Assembly: GCA_011389735.1 (NCBI GenBank)
Contig: JAABTS010000054.1
Span: 1-34,132 of the forward strand
From: Desulfobacteraceae bacterium
GTDB taxonomy: Bacteria > Desulfobacterota > Desulfobacteria > Desulfobacterales > JAABTS01
Length of the DNA stretch: 34,132 bases
Reading direction: 5' to 3'
Shown here: piece after piece, positions 8,371-16,175 of the stretch
Layout: the number at the start of each line of letters is the position of its first letter
Numbering within the stretch: position 1 is the first letter of the stretch
Made by a program: the position numbers and the translations under genes
Notes under the pieces: model-generated
Database searches by the model: none
Seen by the model: only the letters and a program-made list of their open reading frames with translations
What the model was told of the DNA's origin: nothing

Positions 8371-8449
8371 ATGTTGAATTTTGAATTTTGAATGTTGAAT
8401 GTTGAATGTGAGTCCCCTCATTTAGCATTTAACATTTAGCATTCAACAT
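8371..8449. repeat. Long imperfect hairpin of TTGAATG-like units
   Basis: The left arm is a run of short units (ATGTTGAATTTTGAATTTTG, then AATGTTGAATGTTGAATG). The right arm is their imperfect complement (CATTTAGCATTTAACATT, then TAGCATTCAACAT). A GTGAG/CCTCA pair closes a tiny loop at about 8408-8419. A stem of 33-41 bp with mismatches would form in DNA or RNA about 40 bases upstream of the next start codon. Confidence 0.7.
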
Positions 8450-8487
8450 AAATATGATTATAATTCGTGATGAAAGGAGCTGGAAAA

Positions 8488-8904
8488 ATGAAAAAAGAAA
8501 CGGAACAGGAATTGAACACGTTTATTGAAGCATGGAAAGAAACGCCGGAAATGAATAAAGCGGTGTTTTTGCACTTCAGGGATTATCTGGCCGCAAAAGA
8601 TGGCGTTAAGCTTGATTTCATATCCCGGCCGGGCGTCACTTATTCTCTCCGGGCGGTTCACGTGAATCAGAAGGACAAATCGCTTTTCGTGATGGTGGAT
8701 GTGATCGAAGATGATCCCCGATGGCTTTCTGTCTGTTTTTATGGGGATATGATTACGGATCCGGATGAAAACGGCGATTTTGTGCCCGAGGGATTGCTCG
8801 GAGACGACGCAGTCTGTTTCGATATTGAAGAACGCGATGAAGCGTTCATGCGTTATGTCGAAGCCCGTCTCGACGAAGCATGCGAATATGCGGCGAGAGG
8901 GTAG
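8488..8904 (+). CDS. Conserved-looking cytoplasmic protein of unknown function
   Basis: 138 residues from the ATG at 8488, which has GGAG eight bases upstream. In-frame GTG (8467) and ATG (8470) lie before that ribosome site and are less likely. The protein is acidic and soluble with no signal peptide. It opens with a helical MKKETEQELN segment; a beta-rich middle (LRAVHVNQKDKSLFVMVDVI) and an acidic GDMITDPDENGDFVPEGLLG region follow, and it ends with a helix (AFMRYVEARLDEACEYA). I do not recognise a family. It stands alone between repeat-rich gaps. Confidence 0.7.
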   Translation: MKKETEQELNTFIEAWKETPEMNKAVFLHFRDYLAAKDGVKLDFISRPGVTYSLRAVHVNQKDKSLFVMVDVIEDDPRWLSVCFYGDMITDPDENGDFVPEGLLGDDAVCFDIEERDEAFMRYVEARLDEACEYAARG

Positions 8905-8916
8905 GCGATCTTTACA

Positions 8917-9041
8917 GCTTTTTAGATATTAAAGTTCAGTGGGTAATAGATAGGAGATATACGACGTTGTCGGCCTGGGATATGCGAATAGTATTATCCC
9001 AGGCCGCCTCCTCGAGAAATTTAATATCTGAAACCCTATAT
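8917..9041 (+). repeat. Palindromic repeat family 1, full copy with extra sequence
   Basis: The left arm is AGCTTTTTAGATATTAAAGT, the core is GTTGTCGGCCTGGGATATGC, GAATAGTATTATCCCAGGCC, and the right arm is GAGAAATTTAATATCTGAAA, then CCCTATA. About 20 bp of unrelated sequence (around 8940-8960) sits between the left arm and the core. Confidence 0.8.
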
Positions 9042-9082
9042 CGTATTTCGACAATCCATAACCGCAACAGGAAAAACACTTG

Positions 9083-10195
9083 ATGAAACTAGACCCGTTC
9101 AAACTCGAACGATACTTCGCTCAATACGAATTTTCCGCCCCTTACATACTATGCGCCTCGGACTGCGAAAGCATGTCTTTGGGCGATTTGCTGGCTTTCG
9201 AACCGGATGCCCACGACCGATTCAAGTCTCTCCGGCTGGGGTACTCCGAACCGGCGGGCGCTCCGGATCTTCGACGGGCGGCGGCAACACTTTACGATAC
9301 GGTAACAGCGGATCAGATCCTTGTACATTCCGGGGCCGAAGAAGCGATCTTTAATTTCATGAACACCGCTCTGGCGCCGGGAGATCATGTTATTGTTCAT
9401 GCGCCGTACTATCAATCCCTGGGGGAAGTAGCTCGCGGCGTCGGGGCCAATGTTTCGGAATGGCGGGGAGATCCGGAAAAAGGATGGACTCTCGATATAG
9501 ACGTCCTGAAAAATATCCTTACAGAGCGGACCAGACTGGTCGTCGTCAACTTTCCCCATAACCCCACGGGATTTTTACCGTCCCCTGAGTTTGTAACCGA
9601 ATTATCGAACATTTCAGATCGGCGGGGGTTCATTGTTTTTTCGGATGAAGTGTATCGCGGGCTGGAACTGGAGCCATCCGGACGCCCTCCGGCGATGGCC
9701 GATATCAACGACCGCGCCGTATCTCTCGGCGTGATGTCCAAAACCTACGGTCTCGCCGGGCTTCGAATCGGATGGATCGCCACCCGGAACAAATCCGTTT
9801 TGGAAGACCTTTCCGCGTTCAAGGATTACACGACCATTTGCAACAGCGTTCCGAGTGAATTCTTGGCCGCACTGGCCCTGCGCCACGCCGGATCAATCGC
9901 CGAACGAAACCTTCGAATCATTCGGAACAACCTCGATCTTATCGATATGTTCTTCGCCGGACACAAAGACCGTTTCGCCTGGCGGCGTCCGGCGGCGGGA
10001 TCCATCGCGTTTCCCGCGCTTATTCAAGGCCGGGTGGATGAATTCTGCGCCGATCTTGTTCGCAAGGCGGGCGTTCTCCTGCTCCCCGGAACCCTTTATG
10101 GTTCGGATTACAATTCGTTCCGGATCGGCTTCGGACGTAAAAACGTTCCCGAAGCGCTTGAACAATTGGACGCCTATTTGCCACGGGTCTGTTGA
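9083..10195 (+). CDS. PLP-dependent class I/II aminotransferase
   Basis: 370 residues from ATG 9083 (a TTG three bases earlier is in frame; AGGA lies about 10 bases upstream). Fold type I aminotransferase landmarks are all present: LGYSEPAGAPDLR, NFPHNPTG (156-163), SDEVYRGLE (187-195), and the PLP lysine in SLGVMSKTYGLAGLRIGW (Lys220), with the phosphate-binding Arg in FRIGFGR near the end. It transfers an amino group between an amino acid and a 2-oxo acid in the cytoplasm. It resembles the broad AspC/capreomycidine-synthase-like subgroup. The substrate cannot be set from sequence, and no pathway gene is adjacent: repeats flank it on both sides. Confidence 0.88.
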   Translation: MKLDPFKLERYFAQYEFSAPYILCASDCESMSLGDLLAFEPDAHDRFKSLRLGYSEPAGAPDLRRAAATLYDTVTADQILVHSGAEEAIFNFMNTALAPGDHVIVHAPYYQSLGEVARGVGANVSEWRGDPEKGWTLDIDVLKNILTERTRLVVVNFPHNPTGFLPSPEFVTELSNISDRRGFIVFSDEVYRGLELEPSGRPPAMADINDRAVSLGVMSKTYGLAGLRIGWIATRNKSVLEDLSAFKDYTTICNSVPSEFLAALALRHAGSIAERNLRIIRNNLDLIDMFFAGHKDRFAWRRPAAGSIAFPALIQGRVDEFCADLVRKAGVLLLPGTLYGSDYNSFRIGFGRKNVPEALEQLDAYLPRVC

Positions 10196-10249
10196 AAAAA
10201 GCTTTCCTTTGGAGACCACTTGAAACGATAACGGCGAAACGGTGATAGT

Positions 10250-10343
10250 ATTTCGAAAATTAAATCTATATGTGTTGTCGGCCTGGGATATACGAATAGT
10301 ATAATCCCAAGTACGCCGCCTTGTTAAGTTTTTTTCCGACAAC
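10250..10343 (+). repeat. Palindromic repeat family 1, full copy between convergent genes
   Basis: TTTCGAAAATTAAATCTATA, then TGTGTTGTCGGCCTGGGATA, TACGAATAGTATAATCCCAA, then GTACGCCGCCTTGTTAAGTT. It lies between the ends of the aminotransferase and the receiver/kinase genes, and it could act as a bidirectional terminator-like hairpin. Confidence 0.8.
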
Positions 10344-10356
10344 CTGAAGATCCGGC

Positions 10357-11502
10357 CTAAGACGACTGAGCGGGGCCGGGGAAGGGAAGCCTCAAAGTAA
10401 ATTCAGTCCCTTCACTCACTTTGGAATCGACAAAGATATCGCCGCCGTATGACGCGGCCATTTCCTTTGAAGACGCCAGCCCGAGCCCCGTTCCGGTTGG
10501 CCTTCCGTCTTTGGCGGTCAGCGGTTTGGTGGTGTAAAACGCATCGAATATCGTTTCCTGTTTATCGACGGGAATACCGTATCCGGTGTCCCGGATACGG
10601 ATCAGCACGGCGTCTTTCTCTTCAGCGCTTCTGATGGTGAGTATTTTTTCCGGGGAATCGTACATGGCCTCGACGGCGTTGTGAATCAGATTGCCGAATA
10701 TCTGGCTGAAGTGAGCGTAAATGCCGGGATAGGGCGGTATGACGGATAGTTCCAGCCGGGTTTGCACCTCATATTTAAAGAATTGATTGGCCTGGAGAAG
10801 ATTGATTTGATCTTTGATAACCTGGTTGAGATCGATTTCAGCGGTGAATTCCTTGTTTTTTCGATGACTTGTAGTCAGAATGGTTCCGATGATCTCCTTC
10901 ATGTGAGAAGCGGCGTTTTTCAAGGCGCCGATGCTTTCGTTGGACGGATCATTTCTGGCGATCAGTTCCGCTTCTCCCATAATGATTTGTAACGGATTTT
11001 TGAGGTTATGAACAATGCCCGCCGCATAACGGCCGATTTCAGCCATTTTTTCAGCGTCCAGAAGCTGCTGGGTTCGTACCTGCACCTGCTCGTTCAATGT
11101 GGCGTTCAATTCCTGAAGTTGATCCTCGACCTGCTTGAGCCGCAAAAAAGCGCGCACTTTCGCCTGGAATTCGTCCTTATTGAAAGGCTTGCAAATATAA
11201 TCATCCGCCCCGGCCTCGTAACCCTTTATGCGCTCCTTCAATATGGTTCCGCTGGAAACCATTATAATCTTGACGGTGTTATAACCACCGTCGGAACGGA
11301 CTCTGCGGCAAACCTCAAACCCATCGATACCGTGCATGGTGACGTCCAGCAAAATAAGATCCGGTTTGAATACGGGAATGATTTCAAGCGCTTCTTCGCC
11401 GCTTCGCGCTTCCTTCAGGTTATATCCCTTCAGAATTTTTTTGATCATGGTGATGACCGGCGGTGAATCATCAACAACCAGTATATTATTATCGGCTGAC
11501 AT
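10357..11502 (-). CDS. Receiver-domain histidine kinase (response regulator fused to kinase)
   Basis: 381 residues, soluble. A receiver domain comes first (DD at 11-12, phosphoacceptor Asp53 in LLDVTMHGIDGFE, Lys105 in CKPF), then a coiled-coil linker (about 122-155). The HisKA H-box is GIVHNLKNPLQ with His165, and an HATPase domain follows with N-box GNLIHNAVEAM, G1 RDTGYGIP and G2 GTGLGLASSKEM. Such proteins receive a phosphate on the receiver from another kinase and pass the signal on by their own kinase activity. The H-box has N-L-K where many kinases have E-L/I-R. The gene is divergent from the large double-receiver protein, across a shared 490 bp gap. The ribosome site is weak. Confidence 0.92.
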   Translation of the reverse strand: MSADNNILVVDDSPPVITMIKKILKGYNLKEARSGEEALEIIPVFKPDLILLDVTMHGIDGFEVCRRVRSDGGYNTVKIIMVSSGTILKERIKGYEAGADDYICKPFNKDEFQAKVRAFLRLKQVEDQLQELNATLNEQVQVRTQQLLDAEKMAEIGRYAAGIVHNLKNPLQIIMGEAELIARNDPSNESIGALKNAASHMKEIIGTILTTSHRKNKEFTAEIDLNQVIKDQINLLQANQFFKYEVQTRLELSVIPPYPGIYAHFSQIFGNLIHNAVEAMYDSPEKILTIRSAEEKDAVLIRIRDTGYGIPVDKQETIFDAFYTTKPLTAKDGRPTGTGLGLASSKEMAASYGGDIFVDSKVSEGTEFTLRLPFPGPAQSS

Positions 11503-11764
11503 GAATTTTATTTACCCCGTTCAACAGCGATGCTGCGTATATGATTTGAAATTAAAATGATTGTAGATATCCTTCTTTCCAAAATTTGGATTAAAAAGTC
11601 AATGGGGAAAAGAGTGTATTTTATATACGCTTTCGAAGATGTTGCGCTTTAAAAAAGGCGAATAACGAAGGATCGACGGGAATTACGTTCGATTCATTGT
11701 GTTCCGGAATTATGTGGATCCCGCTCCGGTTTTAACATCGCGATCATCACGGGTACTGATCAGG

Positions 11765-11825
11765 TGATTACGAATAGTATGATCCCAGGGCCGCCGCCTT
11801 GTGAGCTTCAATTCCTGAGAACCTT
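11765..11825 (+). repeat. Palindromic repeat family 1, right half
   Basis: TGATTACGAATAGTATGATC, CCAGGGCCGCCGCCTTGTGA, then GCTTCAATTCCTGAGA. The left half before the core loop is missing, the mirror of the copy at 8317. Confidence 0.7.
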
Positions 11826-11937
11826 CAATATCCGAGAGTCCGTATCATGTTCTTTTTTTCATTGCAATTCAAAAGCCCATGGTTTCCTGTCACTCCATGA
11901 TAGACCCTGGGAACGGTTCAATACCTTATTCTTGTTC

Positions 11938-11966
11938 TTGTGAAATCGTCATTTTCATGTTACATA
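11938..11966 (+). promoter_or_regulatory. Sigma-70-like promoter for the PEP/pyruvate-binding protein gene
   Basis: TTGTGA (11938-11943), 17 bp spacer, TACATA (11961-11966), with TG one base before the -10 box. It lies about 26 bases before the ATG at 11992, so the leader would be short. Confidence 0.45.
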
Positions 11967-11991
11967 AAAATAAAGATGCAAAGGGTGCTAT

Positions 11992-14991
11992 ATGTTGTCC
12001 AATGAATCCGATTCAAAACCGGAAAAAATAGTTTATCAAAAGATTTCGGACGATTTCGATCTTTCGTTCAAAGTTTATCACGATTTAATGGCCCGCCGGG
12101 TCAGTGAAATTCTTCTGGTTTCGAGCGCTTATGACGCATTTATCATGGAAGAGGACGGGCGACTGGCGGAACGGATTATCCATGAATATCGTGGTTTGAA
12201 TTTGACCCGGCCTCCCAGAGTCACATGGGTGCCGGATACGAAGCATGCGTTTGTGGAACTTGCGCGAAAACGGTTTGATCTAATCCTGACCATGCCTCGG
12301 TTAGACGACCTTGACCCTTATCTGTTCGGGAAAGAGATCAAACAAAAATATCATAACCTGCCTGTATTTCTGCTCACCCACGGAGGCAGCGCCGTTGTCG
12401 AACCGGCCGGAAACGATTCGACCATCGACCGGCGTTTCGTATGGACCGGTAACACCGATTTGCTCCTGGCCCTGATCAAAAATGTGGAAGACTGCATGAA
12501 CGCTCCGTTCGACACCCGCCGGGCGAGGGTCCGGGTTATCATCGTGGTCGAAGATTCGCCTCATTATTCTTCTTCACTCCTCCCCATGCTTTACAAAGAG
12601 GTCGTAACCCAGACCAATGCGGTCATCGAAGAGTCCCTCAATGAAGAACATCGAATTCTGAGAATGCGTGCAAGACCGAAGATCATTCTGGCTCAGTCGT
12701 TTGAACAGGCGGTACGGAATTATAATAAGTATAAACCGTATCTGCTCAGTATTTTTTCGGATGTGAGATTTCCAAAAGCGGGCGTCGTCGACGCTCACGC
12801 CGGTTTCAAACTGCTCAGCGCCGTCAAGGAACAGATGCCGAACGTTCCGCTGCTGATGTTGAGCGCCGAAGAAGAAAACCGGGACATGGCCGCCAAAATA
12901 CCCGCAGAATTTTTGAATAAAAATTCTCCGAATTTATTGTCTGAAATCAGAACGTTTTTGCAGGAACATCTCGGGTTCGGCCCCTTTATCTTTCAAGAGG
13001 AAGACGGAACTGAAATCGGCAGGGCTTACAATACCCATGAAATGGAAATCATGCTGCCCGCCATATCCGATGAATCGATCTGGTATCATGCGGTTCGGCA
13101 TCATTTTTCACGATGGCTGATGGCTCGTTCCGAAATCCAGTTGGCCGCCAAACTAAGGGCGGCCGACGCCGGCGATTTCAGCGGCCCGGGCGCTATAAAG
13201 CAGTATCTGATCGATTGTATCAGAGAACGAAAAAAAGGGCGTCAAAGAGGTGTCGTAACCGATTTTATACGGGAAAAATTCGATCCGGATATGGATTTTT
13301 TGAAAATCGGGAAAGGATCTCTCGGCGGAAAGGCCCGGGGCCTTGCTTTCATAAGCACTTTATTGAAAAACACTTCGTCTCTTAGGAATAAATTCCCTGG
13401 CATTGTCATATCCGTGCCTAAATCGCTGGTAATTTCGACGGAAAGTTTCGACGCCTTTATGAATTTGAATGGATTCAAGGCCTCCGAAATTTGCGAAAAG
13501 GGAGATACGGCGATTCGGAAAATGTATCTGGCGGCTGAACTTCCGGAGCGTTTAATGCTTGATCTTCGCCGCTATCTGGCGGATGTGCGGTATCCCATCG
13601 CCGTCCGGTCGTCGAGTCTTCTGGAGGACGCTCAATATCAAGCGCGAGCCGGGATATACATGACATACATGACGCCCAACAACGATCCCGATATAGACGT
13701 AAGGCTCCGGCGGTTGGCCGACGCCATCAAACTCGTATACGGATCGACCTATATGGAATCGGCGGTTACCTTCTCCAGAAGCACTCATCAACGCACCGAA
13801 GAAGAAAAAATGGGCGTGGTGATCCAAAAATTGACCGGAGTCCGGTATGGTGATTTGTTTTTTCCGGCTCTTTCCGGCGTGGCTCAATCGTACAACTTTT
13901 ATCCCATATCATATATGAAACCGGAAGAAGGTATTGTTCATGTTGCGGCGGGCTTGGGAAGAACAGTGGTCGAGGGGGGCACGGCGATGCGTTTTTCTCC
14001 CGGACATCCTCAATTTTTGCCGCACCTGTCTTCCGTGGACGATATTTTGAAACACTCCCAGCGTCTGCTGTATGCTCTGGATATGAAACATTCAGGGAAT
14101 TGGCCGGCTTCCGGGAATGAAGATACGCTTTTACGTCTTGAAATAGATGATCCAAGGGTCGCCGGCGTTTATCCGCTAAGGTTGCTATGCAGCACCTACG
14201 ATCCCAATGACCACAGGATCAGGGACGGCGCCGCCGGACGAGGTTACAAAGTGCTGACCTTCGCATCAATTTTAAAATACAATATGTTTCCCCTGGCTGA
14301 AGTGGTTTCCGAAATTCTTGAGATGGGACGAAAAGGCATGGGCGGTCCCGTGGAAATCGAGTACGCGGTCAATTTATTCGAAGACCCCGCCAGGCCTGCG
14401 GAATTCGACCTGCTACAGGTACGTCCCATGGTTCTCAACCAAAAAAATATGATGGTTGAAATCACCGATGACGACATCCGGGAGGCGGTCTGTTTTTCAA
14501 CCAACGCCCTTGGGAATGGAATCGCAACGGATATTGCGGATATCGTGACGGTTGATCCGAAAACGTTTGACCCCTCGCAAACCATCAAAATAGCCCAGGA
14601 AATCGACACTATCAACAAAGAAATGATTCATGAAGGCCGAAAATACTTGCTTATCGGACCGGGGCGTTGGGGTTCGGCGGACCGGTGGCTGGGCGTGCCG
14701 GTGGCGTGGAATAATATTTCAAACGTCGGAGCTATAATTGAAGCGAGCCTCCCGGCATTGAAGGCCAATCCGTCTCAAGGTTCCCATTTTTTCAACAATA
14801 TCACATCTCTTGGAATCAGTTACATCACTATATCCGAGACCAGCGACGATTTTATCGACTGGGATCGAATTATGTCCTGGCCGTCGGAAAAGAAGACCCG
14901 TTTTTTGTGGCGTATCCGATGTAAGCAGCCTATGGTTATCAAGGTGGATGGAAAACAATCAAAATCCGTGATACTTGAAAATGGATCGTGA
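11992..14991 (+). CDS. Double receiver-like protein with PEP-synthase/PPDK ATP-grasp domain
   Basis: 999 residues, soluble. Residues about 1-170 form a receiver-like alpha/beta domain lacking a clear phosphoacceptor, and about 180-330 a second receiver (VRVIIVVEDSP; candidate Asp257 in SIFSDVRFPKAG). From about 435 comes a PPDK/PEP-synthase N-terminal ATP-grasp domain (KIGKGSLGGKARGL at 438-451, then VRSSSLLEDAQYQARAGIY at 538-556). The distinctive C-terminus includes LLIGPGRWGSADRWLGVPV and SQGSHFFNNITSLGI. I see no swivelling phosphohistidine domain and no PEP/pyruvate TIM barrel, so it should not be annotated as PEP synthase; a nucleotide-dependent phosphotransfer role is an inference. It has its own candidate promoter and diverges from the receiver/kinase gene. 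Confidence 0.85.
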   Translation: MLSNESDSKPEKIVYQKISDDFDLSFKVYHDLMARRVSEILLVSSAYDAFIMEEDGRLAERIIHEYRGLNLTRPPRVTWVPDTKHAFVELARKRFDLILTMPRLDDLDPYLFGKEIKQKYHNLPVFLLTHGGSAVVEPAGNDSTIDRRFVWTGNTDLLLALIKNVEDCMNAPFDTRRARVRVIIVVEDSPHYSSSLLPMLYKEVVTQTNAVIEESLNEEHRILRMRARPKIILAQSFEQAVRNYNKYKPYLLSIFSDVRFPKAGVVDAHAGFKLLSAVKEQMPNVPLLMLSAEEENRDMAAKIPAEFLNKNSPNLLSEIRTFLQEHLGFGPFIFQEEDGTEIGRAYNTHEMEIMLPAISDESIWYHAVRHHFSRWLMARSEIQLAAKLRAADAGDFSGPGAIKQYLIDCIRERKKGRQRGVVTDFIREKFDPDMDFLKIGKGSLGGKARGLAFISTLLKNTSSLRNKFPGIVISVPKSLVISTESFDAFMNLNGFKASEICEKGDTAIRKMYLAAELPERLMLDLRRYLADVRYPIAVRSSSLLEDAQYQARAGIYMTYMTPNNDPDIDVRLRRLADAIKLVYGSTYMESAVTFSRSTHQRTEEEKMGVVIQKLTGVRYGDLFFPALSGVAQSYNFYPISYMKPEEGIVHVAAGLGRTVVEGGTAMRFSPGHPQFLPHLSSVDDILKHSQRLLYALDMKHSGNWPASGNEDTLLRLEIDDPRVAGVYPLRLLCSTYDPNDHRIRDGAAGRGYKVLTFASILKYNMFPLAEVVSEILEMGRKGMGGPVEIEYAVNLFEDPARPAEFDLLQVRPMVLNQKNMMVEITDDDIREAVCFSTNALGNGIATDIADIVTVDPKTFDPSQTIKIAQEIDTINKEMIHEGRKYLLIGPGRWGSADRWLGVPVAWNNISNVGAIIEASLPALKANPSQGSHFFNNITSLGISYITISETSDDFIDWDRIMSWPSEKKTRFLWRIRCKQPMVIKVDGKQSKSVILENGS

Positions 14992-15000
14992 ACATACAAC

Positions 15001-15120
15001 GCTTTTTCCAAAATTCAATTTCCTAAACCGTTGGACCGAAGCCATCCGCTGATGATCCCTTCCGGCGGCGCAACGGAAACGATTTGCCGTAAAAAGTGTC
15101 TTGCGTAAATTTAATTTTTA
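15001..15120. repeat. Possible heavily decayed family 1 repeat
   Basis: AAAATTCAATTTCC at the left, then TGATGATCCCTTCCGGCGGC and GCAACGGAAA, then TAAATTTAATTTTTAAACTA. The pieces are in the family order but poorly conserved. Treat as tentative. Confidence 0.3.
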
Positions 15121-15190
15121 AACTATAAAACGGCTGTTTCATCAAAATCGCCGCAATGAATCTTACGGCGCATTCAGACCGGAGGAAAAC

Positions 15191-15517
15191 ATGGGGAAAA
15201 TAAGTATTCCCGAGAGCCTGCGTCTTTTCGATAAATATTGGCAGTCGAAAATTATCGGCGAATTCAACGGTCAGAATGTAAAGCTGACGAAAATGAAAGG
15301 CGAATTCGAATGGCATCACCACAATCAACAGGATGAATTGATATTGGTCATCAAAGGGACATTACAGATTCATTTTCAGGAAGAAGACATCAACCTTGCA
15401 GAAGGAGAATTGTTCATACTGCCGCGCGGCGTCAGCCATAAACTGAATGCGGCTCAAGAAACGCAGGTCATGGTTATCGAACCGAAGTCAACCGTGAATA
15501 CAGTTAAAAGTGAATAA
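15191..15517 (+). CDS. Small single-domain cupin protein
   Basis: 108 residues, one cupin_2 barrel. The metal-binding set is complete: HxHxxxxE in WHHHNQQDE (His42, His44, Glu49) followed by FILPRGVSHKL with His83. The family includes metal-dependent isomerases, dioxygenases and sugar-binding regulators, so the reaction is not predictable. The start has a strong GGAGG site (CCGGAGGAAAAC before ATG). The next gene follows after 18 bp, probably in the same transcript, but the two share no obvious pathway. Confidence 0.88.
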   Translation: MGKISIPESLRLFDKYWQSKIIGEFNGQNVKLTKMKGEFEWHHHNQQDELILVIKGTLQIHFQEEDINLAEGELFILPRGVSHKLNAAQETQVMVIEPKSTVNTVKSE

Positions 15518-15535
15518 AAAAGGAGTACATTGTTT

Positions 15536-16003
15536 ATGCTTGGTTTTGTAATTATCGTTGTCGCTGTTTTTGTAGCCGCATTGTTAATATCATTCATATT
15601 TTTCGGACTGGGATATCTCTTATCGTTGTTGCTCCCCCTGACGCTGCCTCAATCCATAGCCCTGGCGTTCGGGTCGGTGTTTATAGGCGTTTCGGCTCTT
15701 TTTGCCGTGGCTTTATTATATCGCTTTTCAACGGATTTTGAATACAAACACAAGAGATTCGGCGGGAGAGGCGATTATGAAGATGATGAAGAATACGACG
15801 ATTACGATGACGATGAGGATGAGGATGACGATGATGATGAATACGACGCCGGCGACAAAGCCCATACAGAGAAGAAGGGTTCCAGGACGAGCTGGTTTCC
15901 GCGCAATGTCACCGTCGTCAATTCCTCGAAAATCGGAAGAAACCAGCCTTGTCCATGCGGCAGCGGAAAAAAATACAAGCTCTGCTGCGGTAAAAACAGA
16001 TAA
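15536..16003 (+). CDS. Membrane-anchored SEC-C motif protein with acidic linker
   Basis: About 155 residues. Two strongly hydrophobic helices (about 2-28 and 35-63) are followed by a cytoplasmic acidic low-complexity linker made almost wholly of Asp, Glu and Tyr (about 79-105). It ends with a textbook zinc-binding SEC-C motif, [19 protein letters not shown], of the kind found at the end of SecA. SEC-C binds zinc and in SecA contacts SecB and ribosomes, so a membrane-tethered zinc finger near translocation is a guess. A TTG at 15530 is an alternative start: the AAGGAG site is 4 bases from it and 10 from the ATG. The function is unknown. Confidence 0.8.
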   Translation: MLGFVIIVVAVFVAALLISFIFFGLGYLLSLLLPLTLPQSIALAFGSVFIGVSALFAVALLYRFSTDFEYKHKRFGGRGDYEDDEEYDDYDDDEDEDDDDDEYDAGDKAHTEKKGSRTSWFPRNVTVVNSSKIGRNQPCPCGSGKKYKLCCGKNR

Positions 16004-16059
16004 GGATTATGGGTTCGGCTTTCCTTTCCTGCGATACGATACGCCCTTTCAAATAACCC

Positions 16060-16140
16060 TTTCTCTGTGACGCGGGCCCGGGATAACCACTGTATATTAT
16101 CCCAGGCCCGCCCTTTTAGTTTAAGTTCTTCCCTGAAAAG
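16060..16140. repeat. Palindromic repeat family 1 variant between convergent genes
   Basis: The core GGGCCCGGGATAA...TTATCCCAGGCCCG (16074-16110) forms a long hairpin followed by CCCTTTTAGTTTAAGTT. The outer arms are eroded. It lies between the SEC-C gene and the end of the AOR gene and, being followed by a short T-run, may terminate the plus-strand transcript. Confidence 0.6.
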
Positions 16141-16175
16141 CGATCCGCCCTTAAACGGAATCCGCAATCCGCTGT

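Larger units (their letters stand above)
7787..8487. other. Repeat-rich stretch without a gene
   Basis: About 700 bp holding a diverged family 1 repeat (7803-7908), AT-rich sequence with no supported ORF (7909-8310), a halved family 1 repeat (8317-8370) and a long imperfect hairpin (8371-8449) that ends just before the ribosome site of the next gene. Confidence 0.55.
11503..11991. other. Divergent intergenic region with half repeat and promoter
   Basis: About 490 bp between divergently transcribed signalling genes. It holds the leader of the receiver/kinase gene, the right half of a family 1 repeat (11765-11825) and a promoter for the plus-strand gene (11938-11966). No ORF with a ribosome site is seen. 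Confidence 0.5.

Noticed and set aside
8467-8487. Upstream GTG/ATG starts for the 8488 gene
   Set aside because: They lie before or on the GGAG ribosome site that is correctly spaced for the ATG at 8488.
9893-10342. Minus-strand open frame (149 codons) over the aminotransferase end and repeat
   Set aside because: Its N-terminal part is the translated family 1 repeat and the rest is antisense to the aminotransferase.
11992-14991. Annotation as phosphoenolpyruvate synthase (ppsA)
   Set aside because: Only the nucleotide-binding domain is present; the swivelling phosphohistidine and PEP/pyruvate domains are not visible.
15770-15850. Trinucleotide-like GAT/GAC/GAA repeat as a non-coding satellite
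   Set aside because: It lies in frame in the SEC-C gene and encodes its acidic linker.
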